Below the pieces are notes generated by a model. It was not told where the DNA came from and searched no databases. It worked only from the letters and a program-made list of their open reading frames with translations. From Choanephora cucurbitarum (lineage: Eukaryota > Mucoromycota > Mucoromycetes > Mucorales > Choanephoraceae), in contig JAIWNI010000007.1 of NCBI GenBank assembly GCA_025331435.1, positions 372,001-436,000 on the forward strand: a DNA stretch of 64,000 nucleotides. The letters are read 5' to 3'. Below, in pieces: positions 24,130 through 35,895 of the stretch; position 1 is the first letter of the stretch, and each line of letters starts with the position of its first letter. The position numbers and the translations under genes are program-made.

Positions 24130-25038
24130 TTAAAAAATAAATAAAAAAGAAGTAATTTTTAAAATGAAAGATGTGTGTTTCAAAGTTTATTATATATACA
24201 CAAAAAAAAAAATTCATCTGATTATTAAGGATAGGTTGTGTGTTACGAAATAGTAAGGTCTCTCCGATACACAAAAAAGAAAAAAACTTTACAGTTCAGA
24301 CAATGCATTGAATGACTAATAGGTTGCACCGCAGCAAAGTAAAACACAGAGAGCTTCTTCTGTTCTGCAAACTTGGTATTATAAGTCACTACAGAATGAT
24401 CATAGGCTATTGTTCTCACAAAGCTATAAAGAAAGAAGAAGGTGAAAGAAAGAAAAAAAAAATTTTTTTCAATGCTCCATGATGGTGACATCGGCACAAC
24501 TATTTAGTCTTATTGTTGACTTTAGTAATTCTACTTTCTGCTTCTCTCTATTTTTCAACATAGACAATCCGATAACATAGTGGTCAATTTGAGAGAGAAA
24601 AAGTAGAAGGAGGCAACTAGAACATTCCCCTGTTTCTCACTTCTTGTTGATACCTGTTTGACGTGTCAGATTTCTTCCATTTCTCGGGTTTGATAGCTGT
24701 ACCGTGTAACACCCTCTCCGGTTCTTTTAATATTACCGAGAATTGGTTGAGATAGATAGGTCCCTCAACAAGACGGTTAAACTTTTTCTCTCTCTTTCTC
24801 TCTCATATTCTGTCCACATACATCGCTTGCTTTTCGGGTGGGGGGCCATCTTAAGCATCAGATAAACTTACTCCAAGGATGGCAAAGAAAGAAAAAGAAG
24901 GCTATAGAAAATTCTTTCGAAAATTACCAAATACAGACAATAGAACCTGATAGTACATGACGGCCCTATTTTTTTTCCATTTTGTTTATCATCTTTCCGA
25001 AAAAAAACTTTATCCATTCAACATCATCAGATTTATTT
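24130..25038. other. Gene-free spacer upstream of YTP1-like gene
   Basis: About 0.9 kb between the YTP1-like start and the PEX10 stop. It contains poly(A)/poly(T) runs, a CT-rich block at 24785-24806 and TATA-like tracts near 24190. ORFs here are short and show no protein-like composition. It should include the YTP1-like promoter. Confidence 0.4.
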
Positions 25039-26216
25039 TTAAAAGTTCTGTAAAGGAACCAAATGAGAAGTATGGACACTAGAACGACATAAGGGACATT
25101 CAGGCTTATTTTGACACCATTCCACAATGCAATTCCAACAGAACAAATGTCCACAGGGAGTGGTGGTAGTGACCGTTCTTGGTTCTAAGCATAATGCACA
25201 TTTAAGTAACTGCAATTCTTCATAACTTAGTTCTTTCTCTTCCAAGATAGAGTCCATGAAATCAAAGTCGTCTTGATCTACCATACTCTTTGTTTCCATC
25301 CACTCGCTTTCTTCTTGTTTTACTAGCTGTTTAGACATATGTTTGCGGATATATAAAATGGATTGGATGACTAATTGAGCAGTAATCAAGACACCCAACA
25401 CTTCATAGCCTGCGCGTTGTTCATGCATGCCCAATTGACGAGTAAAGATCTAGAGATAGACAATTAGGCAAGACGCTTATCATACGATCATGTCTCTTTA
25501 CATATCGAATACCAGTCCATCTTTTGGAGAAACTGTAATAGGCACCAAAGAAATAAAACAGAGCAAGATGAGCGGGTCGTACATGCTTGACGAAAAATTC
25601 TTGTACACTCTGAATATGCAATTTAATCAACTGCAACCATCTCGATTTCTCCACTTGGCCTTGACGTGATCGCTTCTTGAGTTCAGCTATAGTTCGGGTA
25701 TAAATGTAAGGTAAAAGTGTTTTTGAAAAGACAAGTATGAATCGACGCTATAGCATTCAGGTCAGACAATGAAAATTACCGTCTTTCTAAGTTTTACCAT
25801 GATGTTTGGATAAGTATGTGTATATTGGTTTATCTGAACAATATCACAGTATTCTTCACCGAGTGTTTGTGTACCAAGTAAGGTAGTGAGTCCATGATAA
25901 CAAAGATCACTAAACGCAATAATTTCCTTTTGTAAAGCGTGTTGACGTCTTGCACCTAAAACAAAATAAACACTCTAGAAGTGACACACATGAACTCATT
26001 TACCTAAAAACTGTTGAGCAACACGGGTCATTTGTTCTTGAAGGATACTTTGATAATAAACATCTTTTTGATTTGCTCTAACTAACAAGACCTTCAGTTT
26101 CATAGTTATGACTCAACTTATTTCTTACTTATATCTGGTTGTGCAGCAAATGGAAAATCAAGTTGAAAAGAAGGCTGTGTTGGCGATGATGGTAAGGCTG
26201 TTGTTGTTTGTGTCAT
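25039..26216 (-). CDS. PEX10: Peroxisome biogenesis RING factor 10
   Basis: Five exons (26129-26216, 26004-26081, 25780-25955, 25502-25747, 25039-25449) give 332 residues. The Pex2/10/12 domain opens with DIIRANQKDVYYQSILQEQ and holds hydrophobic segments, including FILVFSKTLLPYIYTR. The C-terminus is a C3HC4 RING: CALCLEPRTV, CGHLFCWNCIVEWC, CPLCR. PEX10 is an E3 ligase subunit of the peroxisomal retrotranslocation channel that ubiquitinates the PTS1 receptor PEX5. Intron 3 (25748-25779) is only 32 nt but has GTAATT and CTATAG ends plus an internal CTGAC branch-like site, and its removal is required to keep the frame. Confidence 0.94.
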
Positions 26217-26412
26217 GATTGAAAATAAACAAAAAAGAAAAGAGAGAGAGAGTATGTGGGGTAAGAAAAAAAAATCATAAAGAAACTCAGTTATGTGATA
26301 ATTGTTTGTCAGCGAAAAAAAGAGTTTTATGCAGAGTAAATGATACCTTTTTCTTTTGAGCACTTTTTTTAGCTTCAAAGTCACTGCATAACACACAGAA
26401 AATAAAAGTGGC

Positions 26413-27623
26413 TTACAATCCTTTATTGAAATACAATCGATCCACAGGGTTTCCATGAACATCCTTCAGACTTTGAAATTCCTTTTCCATCTTGCTTGTC
26501 TCCAACATGCCTATCTGAGGAAAGACAGCAATGGCAGCAGGCAAGGCTGTCATCAACGACAAGGCAATCAATCCAAAATTCAAAGGCATCACTAATCCAG
26601 GTCGCTGTTGAACCCATCGTGTTCTCTGAAGACGACCCAACAGAATGGGAGGAATGATCAGGACAGGTGCATTGGTGAGGATACGGGAGATAGCCACTTG
26701 AGAGACAGCCGAGAATCCAGCCACCTTGGATTTCCCAACAGAGTGTCCCTGATCATCAAACACATCAATGCCTTGGCGTATTTCTTTTCCTCTCATCAGA
26801 AACACATTGACTGTGCCTGCTGCTGCCACAGCTGTAAAGGGCACTAGTTTCATACAGACTGATTTGAGTTGAGGAGAGACCTGAAGTCTGGGTACTGCCT
26901 GATTTAGACCAACAGCCAATGTACAGGAAGTGGTGACAGCCGAGACATAGGCAACTAAAACAGTCAATAGAAGCTATTGTTTAGAATCATTAGGGACTTA
27001 CTGGCTGTTTCCTTTAGACTCATAGGTGTCGTCTTGTTGGCATTGGCTGAATTAAAAGCAACATTGACACTTTGATTGGCCCATTGCCAAAATAAGATGC
27101 TTTTGATCTATCTGTGTTTTAATAGTAGGATAGGTTTTGCATATAAAATTAACTTACACTAGGATTAGGCAATAACATACCAGCCACCAAGATCATGTTG
27201 GTAGGTACAAAGCATGACATACGAAAGGGTAACAAGACAGGTTCACCTGTATCTGGATGAATAGTAGAATCAACCACTGATAAAGAAAGTGAGTGAACTG
27301 CTTTTTTTTATACTATTTTTTCTATACCTTTTTTTGCTTTCCAGAGTTCTTCGTGATGATGACCAGTAGGATTAGCAAGTAACTGTTTACATCTTTCAAG
27401 TTGCTTTCCAGAGACAAATAGAGTTCTTAAAAAAAAATCAATGGTTTAGATAGAAGAAGGTTAGTATGTTTATTTACCTTGGGTCTGTCACATCCATAAA
27501 ATGTAAAAGTCTTCCCCAATACGTATCTTGAGGATATCTAGGCTTGGCTAACCTATGTCTCTTAGACATAAGTCATATTTAGGGTTATTGTATTCACTTA
27601 CACAAATCAATAGATGTTGTCAT
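26413..27623 (-). CDS. FSF1: Sideroflexin (mitochondrial serine/tricarboxylate carrier family)
   Basis: Six exons (27602-27623, 27478-27547, 27328-27425, 27158-27276, 27002-27107, 26413-26954) give 318 residues, standard for sideroflexins. Conserved blocks: IDLSKPRYPQDTYWGRLLHF at the N-terminus, DPRTLFVS, LPFRMSCFVPTNMILVAGML, WQWANQSVNVAFNSANAN and SRILTNAPVLIIPP, with about five membrane helices. Sideroflexins are inner-membrane proteins; human SFXN1/3 import serine for one-carbon metabolism. The first junction uses the third available AG, which alone restores both the frame and the family N-terminus. Confidence 0.94.
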
Positions 27624-27780
27624 ATCACACTCAATAAAAAATAGAAAAGAAAAAAGAAAAGCCAAAAAAAAAAAAAAAAGACAGGCTATGTAAAAAGGTT
27701 ACTTTATTTCCTTTTTGAGTAACCTCTTTTCTTTATGAATGAACAAACATATCAAACTACAGTTAAAAAGCACTTTTTTT

Positions 27781-28461
27781 TTATTCCCATGATTCTTCAA
27801 CAATCTCTCTAACTCGGCGTACATATTCCTTTCTGTTTTCACGATACAGATTGGCAGCTTCAGCATTGGCAGGTGAATTAGGGTTAGGGTCATTAAAGAG
27901 AGACTGAATACTGGTCAAGATAGCTGCCACATCATAGGTGGGACTCCATCTGTTCTGTAGAATATCCAAACAAAGTTCGCCATTGGCATATACATTAGGG
28001 TGAAACATTTTTGATACAAATTTCACTTGAGGTGGTTTGTTAGGCTATTATCCTATCAGTTTCTTCTGTTGTGTGGATCATCATGCAAATCTACTTACAT
28101 AGGTTTCATCAAATTGTAAGACAAGTTTAAATGTGCCATCTTCAAAGGGGGTATCGGCTAAAAGAATAGTGAATATGAGCTACTTTTTTGATTGTATTGA
28201 TGACTGCTTACCAGGACCAAAGATGACTGCATTCCACATCATGATATTGTCTGAACAAGGTGAACCTATTTCATGTTATTATCGATTCTCTCTCAAAAGT
28301 TATTCTGTTGTTTCTCACCTGATACACCAGCTATAAAAAATATATATATAGTAAAGATGAGTGTACTGTTCAAAGAAAGGCATCTGATCCATCTTACCTG
28401 GAGGATCACTCTGTAGTCTTTTGAAATCACGCATAAGTCTTCTTCTAGTAGGTGTGGACAT
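27781..28461 (-). CDS. RAD6: Ubiquitin-conjugating enzyme E2, RAD6/UBC2
   Basis: Five exons (28398-28461, 28319-28330, 28212-28265, 28099-28157, 27781-28044) encode 150 residues, the usual RAD6 length. The start [20 protein letters not shown] is diagnostic. The catalytic region [15 protein letters not shown] contains the active-site Cys, and HPNVYANG and the [15 protein letters not shown] tail helix are present. RAD6 mono-ubiquitinates histone H2B (with Bre1) and PCNA (with Rad18) and acts in the N-degron pathway. The long acidic tail of budding yeast Rad6 is absent, as in animals and fission yeast. Exon 2 is a 12-nt micro-exon coding Ala-Gly-Val-Ser of the DPPAGVSGSP loop. Confidence 0.96.
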
Positions 28462-28824
28462 CTTGTTTAATCTAGAGAAATAAAATAAAAAAAAAAAAAA
28501 AAAGAGAGGCCTGACGTCTATTTAATTGGTACGTAGTTCGGGTTACATGCGAAAAGAAAGATATCCGGTCCGGATCTCTCCTTTATTTTAAGGAGTAGTT
28601 ATTATCGTTCACATTGATCATATTACCGCCAATTCATATTATGTATATGTATTTTTTTTTTAATATATGTATGTATATATATAAAGTGGTGTGTGTGTAT
28701 ACATAGAAAACAAGAAAAGGAAAGGAAATAAAAAAAGAGAGAAAGAAAGAATAGTTACCATAGAAAGAAAGAAAATAAGATTTTTTTTTTTTAATCATGG
28801 ACTTGATGTTGTTATCTATTATTA
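28462..28824. other. Spacer between RAD6 start and MED15 stop
   Basis: 363 bp holding poly(A) and TATATA-rich tracts (about 28650-28700, with a GT run). It should contain the RAD6 promoter and the MED15 3' UTR. A TGACGTCT CRE-like element lies near 28511. Confidence 0.35.
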
Positions 28825-30314
28825 TCATCGTCCTATAGAGAATAATTAGCATGGATTGGATCATGTCACTTATACTCTTTTTTTTTTTTTTACCTGTAGT
28901 TGTGTTATTGGCAGTGACAGCAGCAGGTGTACCATCATTATCATCCAATTTAACAAAATCATTATTATCCCAATCAAATCCATCTAATCCAAGATCAATA
29001 GCTGTAGTTGAATCATACCAAGAAGATTGTAAATCATGTGTTTCATTAAATGAATCTGATTCTTGTTGTTGTTGTGGTTGTGGTGGTGGTGGGGGTGGGG
29101 GTGGGGGTGGAGGTTGTTTAACTTGAGATGGTTTCATTAGACTTAAATCAGGTGTACCAAATGTTTCATCCTTATAACCTTCTTTTAGAGCAGAAGAATA
29201 ACCTTCAAACATAGGCTGATTCTGTGAGGGTGGTGGATTGGAAGGTGGATTGGAAGGCGGAGAAGAAGAAGAATTAGGCTGGTATGTAGGATTGGCAGAG
29301 AATGGATTGTCCAGTTCGTTGGATCCAAAATAAAGAGAAGACATCATATCTTCCTGTTGCCCTGATGGCTGAGATAAAGTCAAGGAAGGCTGAACAATCA
29401 GATCATTACTGTTACTATTAGGATGGGTACTGGGTATCTGATTATCTAATGGTGTACGTTGCTGTAAAGTAAAATCTTCGTTCTTTTGAAACTGTGGATT
29501 GACCATCTTGTTGATGCCGGGCATCTGATGAGCCAACTGTTGTCTGGCCTGTTCAATGTATTCATTCAGGGCAGATTGGAACTGTTGTTGTTGAGCAGGT
29601 GCCAATACCATCTTATTCTGTGCTGCCTGATGTAAGACCCAACTGCACTGAAGGGCTCTGGGTGGTAAGAGATTGGCTATCTGAGGAGGGATGCCGTTAC
29701 TGATGGCTGCCACATAGAATGTCTGTTGTTGTGCCTGGTGTTGACTGAGAGGCATGCCTCCCTTGACTGGAACACCACTGGTATGATTCATGGTGTATTG
29801 TTGCATATCCATGAAATTGTTCTGAACAAATCCTTGAGTCATGACAGGACTGTTGGTGTTTGAATGCGTCGTTTCCTTGGTAGGTGTCTTTTCCTTTTCT
29901 GCCTTTTGGTTCTTTCGACTTAATGTAGGTGATTGAGCAGCAGATCGTGTGCCTCGTTGCTTTTTGTTGGGAGGCAGTTTGAGATCGATACTTCCACGTT
30001 TGATACCCAGAGAAGGTGTGGTGGGTGTTGTATTGACAGTAGCATGTGTCATGATAGGTGTATTCTCAGCAGATTTAGTAGTGGTGGTGGTGGTGGTGGT
30101 GGTGGTAGGTACCATAGCAGGACTCTCTTGTTGTGGTTGTTGAGCCTGTAATTGTTGTTGCTGACGCAACATAGCCAATGCTTGTGCCTGAGATTGACTC
30201 ATGGCCTGAGCTTGATTCATGGCTTGCATCTGATGCATTGTATTCTGTTGTTGAGGCAACATACCTTGTTGACCCAATTGATTATAATGAACAAGTGGAC
30301 TACCTTGTGACTGC

Positions 30315-30348
<34 letters not shown>

Positions 30349-30461
30349 GCTGTTGTTGTTGTTGCTGTTGTTGTTGCTGTTGTTGTTGCTGTTGTTGTTG
30401 CTGTTGCTGTTGTTGTTGCTGTTGCTGTTGCTGTTGCTGTTGTTGTTGCTGTTGTTGTTGT

Positions 30462-30496
<35 letters not shown>

Positions 30497-31749
30497 TTGT
30501 TGTTGCTGTTGCTGTTGTTGTTGTTGCTGTTGTTGTTGTTGTTGTAAATGCATAGGCAATAATCCCAATCCAATTTGATTTTGTTGATTCATGACACTCA
30601 TCTGTTGTTGTTGTTGACCAACAGCATTTCTAACCCAAGTGAAATACCCATTAAACTGATCCCTTAATTTCTGTAGATTCTCCAGACTGATGATAAACTT
30701 GTTATGTGGCAAGGCATTCAATTGATCTTCAAACATATACTTCATCATCACCAAACGACGCGTTGCTTCCACATTACCTGTCATAGCCAAAAATACCGGT
30801 AAAAGATTATCGATTTTATCATACATCTGCTTTGTCTGTCCAATCTGTTCACGAATGGCATTTTTATCTTCTTCTGACATATCTTCAATCAATGCTCCAC
30901 GTACTAATAACAGATTAGATTCCTATAGGATGCTCTCATCATAAAAAAAAACTTTACCTCGACCTTGGCGTACACTTTCATCAATTTGACGCACAATATT
31001 AGCTGCCTGGTTTCTCTGTTGAGGTGTAACAGGTTTCATCATGGTTTGTGGTTGAGAATTCATGAGAGGTCGTTGCATCTGTGGTGGCACGAAGGGTTGC
31101 GGAGTTTGTTGCATCATGGGTGGCCTTGGTACCATCATGTTTTGTTGTTGAAGACGTTGCATCAAGAGTTCTTGATTAGGACCTGTCGTGTTATTGGGAC
31201 GCATTTGAAAAGGTTGAATAGCTGCCTGAGCAGCCACTTGAGCCATATGTGTGGTGGTGGTAGGAGGCAGCGTGGCAGATGCAGTCACAGGTGTAGAAGA
31301 AGCTGATCCAGATCCCATTGTGTTTGGATAATTCATGTTTTGTTGTAAAGGGGATCCAATACTGGTATTATCAGGTTGTGAAAAGGGAGCTTGGGGTTGA
31401 CTGGAGGATGGTTGGGATCTGAAGTTGGCACCTACCATTGGTTTATTGACAAGTCCCATATTCATCAACTGTTGTTGAGTCATGCCAATCATATTACTGT
31501 TCTGTGGTAAGAATCCTTGTTGTTGAACAGGTGAACTCTGTGGCTGTGGTTGAGGTGGCATATGAGGTGAATAAGAAGAAGAAGAGGGAGGTGTGGGTTG
31601 TGATGGTTGTTGTTGTAGAGCCATCTGACGAGCAAAATACATCTGAAATTGTTGCGATGTGATACCTAAGCCAGCTTGATTGTTGGTCGCGTTCAAGAGA
31701 TTCATGGGTGGACCTCGTTGTTGAGGCATCATTTGAGGTGTATTGGCCA

Positions 31750-31787
<38 letters not shown>

Positions 31788-32520
31788 CGTTGATAGGCAA
31801 ACATCTGAGCCTGAGCTGGCGATTGCATCACCTGTTGAGGAGGTCTACCCTGTTGAAGTGAATGGGCAAAATTGGTTTGTTGAACACTAGGACGTATCTG
31901 ATTTTGACCAGGCACCAATTGTTGGTTGAGATCCAAAGATGCTTGGAAATTATGGCGTTGAGGGGAAGAGGTGACTTGCCCATTGTTGTTTGTGTTGAGT
32001 GGCGACATGGGAAGCATTGGATTGGCGTTCATCATGGCAGTGTTCTGTTGATTGATTTGTTCTTTAATTTGTTGAAATTTCCTAGCATAGGCTAGCACAT
32101 ACTCATTCTAACAGTCATTAGTCTCATGTCATCCTTTTTATACTCATCTACTTTACTTTGCTTGAACAACGTTTATAAAGACCTGCTTCAAAGTTACTCG
32201 CCACATTATACGTTTCACTTTCTGGTGTTGCTGGTGAAAGATGCTTTAGGGCTAAACTTCTATGATAAAGACGCGCAAAGAAATAAAAAAAAAAATAAAA
32301 AAAAAATAAGCGTTCATGCCTGCTTTTTTTATTATTATTATACTTACAGTTGACTCACAAACAGACTTCTATCAGGTACAGATACTTCTGTTCTCCAGTT
32401 AGCATTAGGCATATCGTTAGGATGACCTAGATTGACCTGTTGTTGTTGTTGTTGTAACATTGGTTGTGATGGCGGTGGTTGTCCACTGGGTATTTGTTGA
32501 TTAGAGTTTTGTTGGTTCAT
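28825..32520 (-). CDS. MED15: Mediator tail subunit MED15/GAL11 with KIX domain and long polyglutamine
   Basis: Five exons (32348-32520, 32157-32259, 30958-32107, 28894-30903, 28825-28832) give about 1147 residues. The N-terminal KIX domain is at about 40-110: WRTEVSVPDRSLFVSQL, then FEAGLYKRCSSKNEYVLAYA, matching the MED15 KIX end helix. The rest is Gln/Pro/Met-rich, with a 13-residue Ala run and 78 consecutive Gln (30311-30544). A structured helical stretch (IEDMSEEDKNAIREQI and on) precedes the Gln tract. The C-terminus has an acidic WYDSTTAIDLGLDGFDWD patch. MED15 receives activator signals through KIX. The intron 30904-30957 uses the second AG to keep frame. The final 8-nt coding exon (Gly-Arg-stop) is the least sure part. 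Confidence 0.88.
30311..30544 (-). repeat. Polyglutamine (CAA/CAG) trinucleotide tract in MED15
   Basis: 234 bp of uninterrupted glutamine codons (78 in a row), a mix of CAA and CAG with CAA dominant, read on the minus strand. Mixed codons make it more stable than a pure CAG array, but such tracts still vary in length between strains. Confidence 0.97.
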
Positions 32521-32947
32521 CTTGTTTCTGGGCCAACTTGAGATTTTTCACACAAAAAAAAAAAAAAGAGAAAAAAAAAAGTAAAGAACAAGATACGAAT
32601 TCCCTCCAATTGTTTAATATTGTGTGTGTACTTTGATTTGAGCAAAAAAAAAAAAAAAAGGGCAAAAAAATCAAAAATAAAAAAAAGGGAGAATAAAAAA
32701 AATATATAATTTCACTTACTATGAGACACGCAATAAAAAAAAAAAAGGGAGATAAAATAACAATAAAGAAGAAGAAAAAAAGAGACGCTCTATGCTCACG
32801 TGACTTTGATGGAATGCCTAGCAACAGATCACGTGTTAGGATGGTGTAGTTCAATTCAATCAAAAGAAATCACTTGAATTCTCTATGTTGTCTTTTTTTT
32901 TTTAATATAAATCGTTTACTATAAATAGTAAGCGATCAGCTTATTTA
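32521..32947. promoter_or_regulatory. MED15 upstream region
   Basis: 427 bp upstream of the MED15 start, ending at the stop codon of the PH-domain gene. It is dominated by poly(A)/poly(T) runs and contains two CACGTG cores (annotated separately). No ORF of note. Confidence 0.45.
32796..32835. promoter_or_regulatory. Paired CACGTG E-boxes
   Basis: A palindromic TCACGTGA at 32796-32803 and a second TCACGTG at 32829-32835 lie 33 bp apart, about 280-315 bp upstream of the MED15 start. CACGTG is the core site of fungal bHLH factors such as Cbf1; binding here is inference. Confidence 0.4.
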
Positions 32948-33802
32948 TTACACCAATGTCTCTTGATATTCTGTTGTTCTAGGGCGTCTTCTTCTTCTTC
33001 TGCTGGCCAATGTGACAAACTGAGGCATGGTCCGGCTATCGAGATCAGAACTGACATGAATAGATGATTCAATGGCCCGAATCCAATCATTTCTCTCCTG
33101 TTCTGTTTGTGTTGAAAATAGAAACTGAGGGCCATGATTTAGCCGTAAACGGGCCACATAACGATATTTAGTGTAATCCGTCGGGATAGTCACTTCCGCA
33201 CCTTGCATTGAGTAGATCCAGATAGGCTGACTGACCTTCTTGTGGGGATGTCGATGGTATGCCAACAGTTGAGTACCATACACTTGAACATAGAGATCTC
33301 TATAAAAGAAAGGGATGAATAAGTCATCCTTACATAAGCCTTTTTTTTTCTTTTATTTACCTCCATGATCGATCTTTGGATCGTATGTTGGGTTGACTGA
33401 ATTCACATTTGATATGAATAAAATTCACTTTGTTGATATCGCAACTGTATCCAGGCAACACTTCATGCCCTTCTTCTTCTCGTGGTAGAATAATACGGTT
33501 AGCAACAGATGTGGGAAACACAAAGACCCAAGGATGGGATGGATCTTCATAGGATGGTGGTTCTTCCTCAATGGGTTCGGGTATAGTGATGACAGATTCA
33601 GCCAGGTATGAATTGGCTGATGCGACAGAAGCAGTTGAGATAGATCCTTGTCGTGTCTTTAATGAGCGTAATGACCATTGACTCTTTTTCCTTTGTAACC
33701 ATGGTAAGGATACTTTTAAACAGAGACATGAGTGTCAATAGAATCTCATCATTTATTTCACTTACAAAAGTGATCATGTTGAGTAGATGGAGAGGCAAAC
33801 AT
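32948..33802 (-). CDS. PH-domain protein
   Basis: Three exons (33766-33802, 33361-33712, 32948-33299) give 246 residues. The N-terminal part is basic and Ser-rich (LQRKKSQWSLRSLKTRQG), followed by EEEPPSYEDPSHPWVFVFPT and a pleckstrin-homology-like fold: VNFIHIKCEFS, SWRDLYVQVYGTQLLAYH, GAEVTIPTDYTKYRYVARLR, QFLFSTQTEQERNDWIRAIE. The last helix with the invariant Trp is the strongest PH hallmark. It probably binds phosphoinositides or a membrane partner; no second domain is visible. The start at 33802 is the only ATG that gives the right phase across intron 1. Confidence 0.8.
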
Positions 33803-34378
33803 AGAAAGGGGGGGTATTTAAAGAGACATAAAGAAAAGAAAGAAAAGAAAGAAAATGGCTCTTTTTTAAGCTTTTTTTTTGTGAGCTGGGAACTTTTTTT
33901 TGTAAACGGAGAAAGGGTTTCCCATTCATCTAACAAGATGTCATCACTTTATACGTTTCATCTTTTTTTTTGTATATTCTACAGGAGACACACACACAAC
34001 TTATTCTCCTGCTCATGAAGTCGATCTTACTATCCAATCCCCCCCTCTTTCTTTCTCTAAATAAAGGTAACACCAACTAACGGGCATAACGACATTACTT
34101 AAATGGAAAGAGATCAATACAATAGGTAACATGTGATTCCATAAGCTACAATCAACATGACGCGTCTCTTCTTCTTTTTTTGACAACACATCTTATCGAT
34201 CGAACATAGGTCTGATTTCTTATGAACCTTTTTGACGTCAACATCATTCCTCCTTGATTTCTAAATTAAACCACATTGAATTCCGCTTAAAGGTATACTA
34301 TTGTTTCATTCGGTGACTGCTTCATAGAGCATGTTTAATTAAAAATAATAACTGTACAAAGATAATATGGGTATTTTT
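33803..34378. promoter_or_regulatory. Upstream region of PH-domain gene with CRE-like palindrome
   Basis: 576 bp without a gene. It contains a perfect TTGACGTCAA palindrome (34232-34241), the core site for CREB/ATF-type bZIP factors, and T-rich leader sequence near 33850-33970. It sits about 430 bp upstream of the PH-domain start and 140 bp beyond the stop of the next gene. Confidence 0.4.
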
Positions 34379-35895
34379 TTAGTCAAGTGAGAGAGTACGA
34401 CCACCTTGTTCATCTTCTGAGCCAAAATAAGGCTCATCCATATTCCGTAATACTAATGTGGGTTAGTTATGCATTCATGATCATAACAATACACTTACAA
34501 TGTGCCTTTAATCCTCTATCAAAATTATAGAAACAGATACCAGCATTGACTGTTGTCAAGACAATCAACACTAATGTAACACAAGCTAGATTGAAGGTCA
34601 ATTACAATGAAAATGATCTATTAGAAGATCTTACCAAAAAAAGTCAGGAATTCATTGACATAGACATATTTTGGGCGTTGAGTTTCATCATAGATACGAT
34701 AGATCTTGTAGATAAAATAGGCAATACCAGCTGCAAGTCCCAAAAAGAACAAGGCAATTAACCGTCTGGACTCATGCTTGATCTTAAATAAGATGTCAAT
34801 GCCATGCTCTTACTATTCAATTCTTGCTTACTTACAGCATACACTGCTACCACCAAGACAACACAGATCAAAGGTAAGGCAACAATAGTCAATGGATACT
34901 CAATATCACCATGTTGAAGCACAAGCACAAGGTATTGAATAGAGAATCCCAAGAAGAAAAAGAAGTCAATCTTCAAGATAGTCAAGAAGATCTGATACCA
35001 ACGATACATGTCTATCCATACACACATCAATGATCCATTACAGATTCTCTATCCGACTTCTTTTTTTTTTACTTACTTACTTCGAATATCTGGATCAGCA
35101 CCAATCTTCTTGTAAATTCTCCAACTATCATATCATGTCAGCTATAGGGATAGAGTCAATCTAGGCTCATCTTACCCAAATTCAAGGTACAATCGAGTAC
35201 CTAAATAGAAATAGGCCAGTTGACAGATACCAATCACAATAGGATTGGCAATCATCAATTTCTGCAATTCTCCTGAAAGGGCGTTATCGCCTAATCGTTG
35301 ATGGAGTGCTCTATAGACCTGTTTAAATTGAAAGGCAGCATAACTAAAGCAACAAAGGTTAAATAGAATAAGCGCTATAATCTGAATGGTATTTCTGTTG
35401 CGAACCTATCACAATCAAAGTGTTAATCAAGATTTCTATGTGTGCTTATACATAAATCATTTACTGCATCCCAAGCCAAGGCTACTTGAAAGACAAGTGA
35501 AAAGATAAAGATAACCAGATAGACAGGTATTCCTTTAGTTAAGCCTTGATAGATATCCACATGGACTCTTTTGTGTGTTATTAATAAATAATATTCTTTT
35601 GGTTAAGAAAATAGCTTACTCGCGCTTGAATCTAGCCAATATGACTGATTCTAATACAATGACAACAATGGCTTCAAATACAGTCAATAGAACAAGATAA
35701 AGTGAATTTTTTGTATTCCAAATAGACTTGAAAAAAAAGAAAAGAAAAGATGAGCCATTTTCTGTTATTTGTTTAGCAACACAAACAAGAGTTTACTTTA
35801 TGAACATGAGTACTCTGTCTTTCTAGCCTTAATCCTCTAGGCTTATCATTTGAATCACTCAAAATACTATGTGAGGAATGAGAATAGAGTGGCAT
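34379..35895 (-). CDS. Polytopic membrane protein, UPF0658 Golgi-type
   Basis: Nine exons (35797-35895, 35620-35726, 35465-35567, 35176-35405, 35081-35124, 34836-35011, 34635-34782, 34499-34570, 34379-34452) give 350 residues. Seven or so hydrophobic helices are visible: YLVLLTVFEAIVVIVLES, VYLVIFIFSLVFQVALAW, IIALILFNLCCFSYAAF, IANPIVIGICQLAYFYLG, FFFFLGFSIQYLVLVLQ, TIVALPLICVVLVVAVYA and a final FLTFFVLIVLTTVNAGICF. The block WRIYKKIGADPDIRNMY before a helix and the FNxxRG-like end are as I recall for the fungal UPF0658 Golgi membrane family, whose function is unknown. The family name is from memory and moderately sure; the gene model is well supported by frame. Confidence 0.8.

Noticed and set aside
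30178..30573. Poly-Leu, poly-Val/Ala and poly-Asn open frames over the MED15 repeat
   Set aside because: They are other frames of the CAA/CAG tract; only the Gln frame is continuous with the KIX domain and the rest of MED15.
30923..30957. 35-nt intron in MED15 ending at CTATAG
   Set aside because: It leaves the wrong phase and an immediate stop; the next AG (54-nt intron, with a CTAAT branch site) restores frame.
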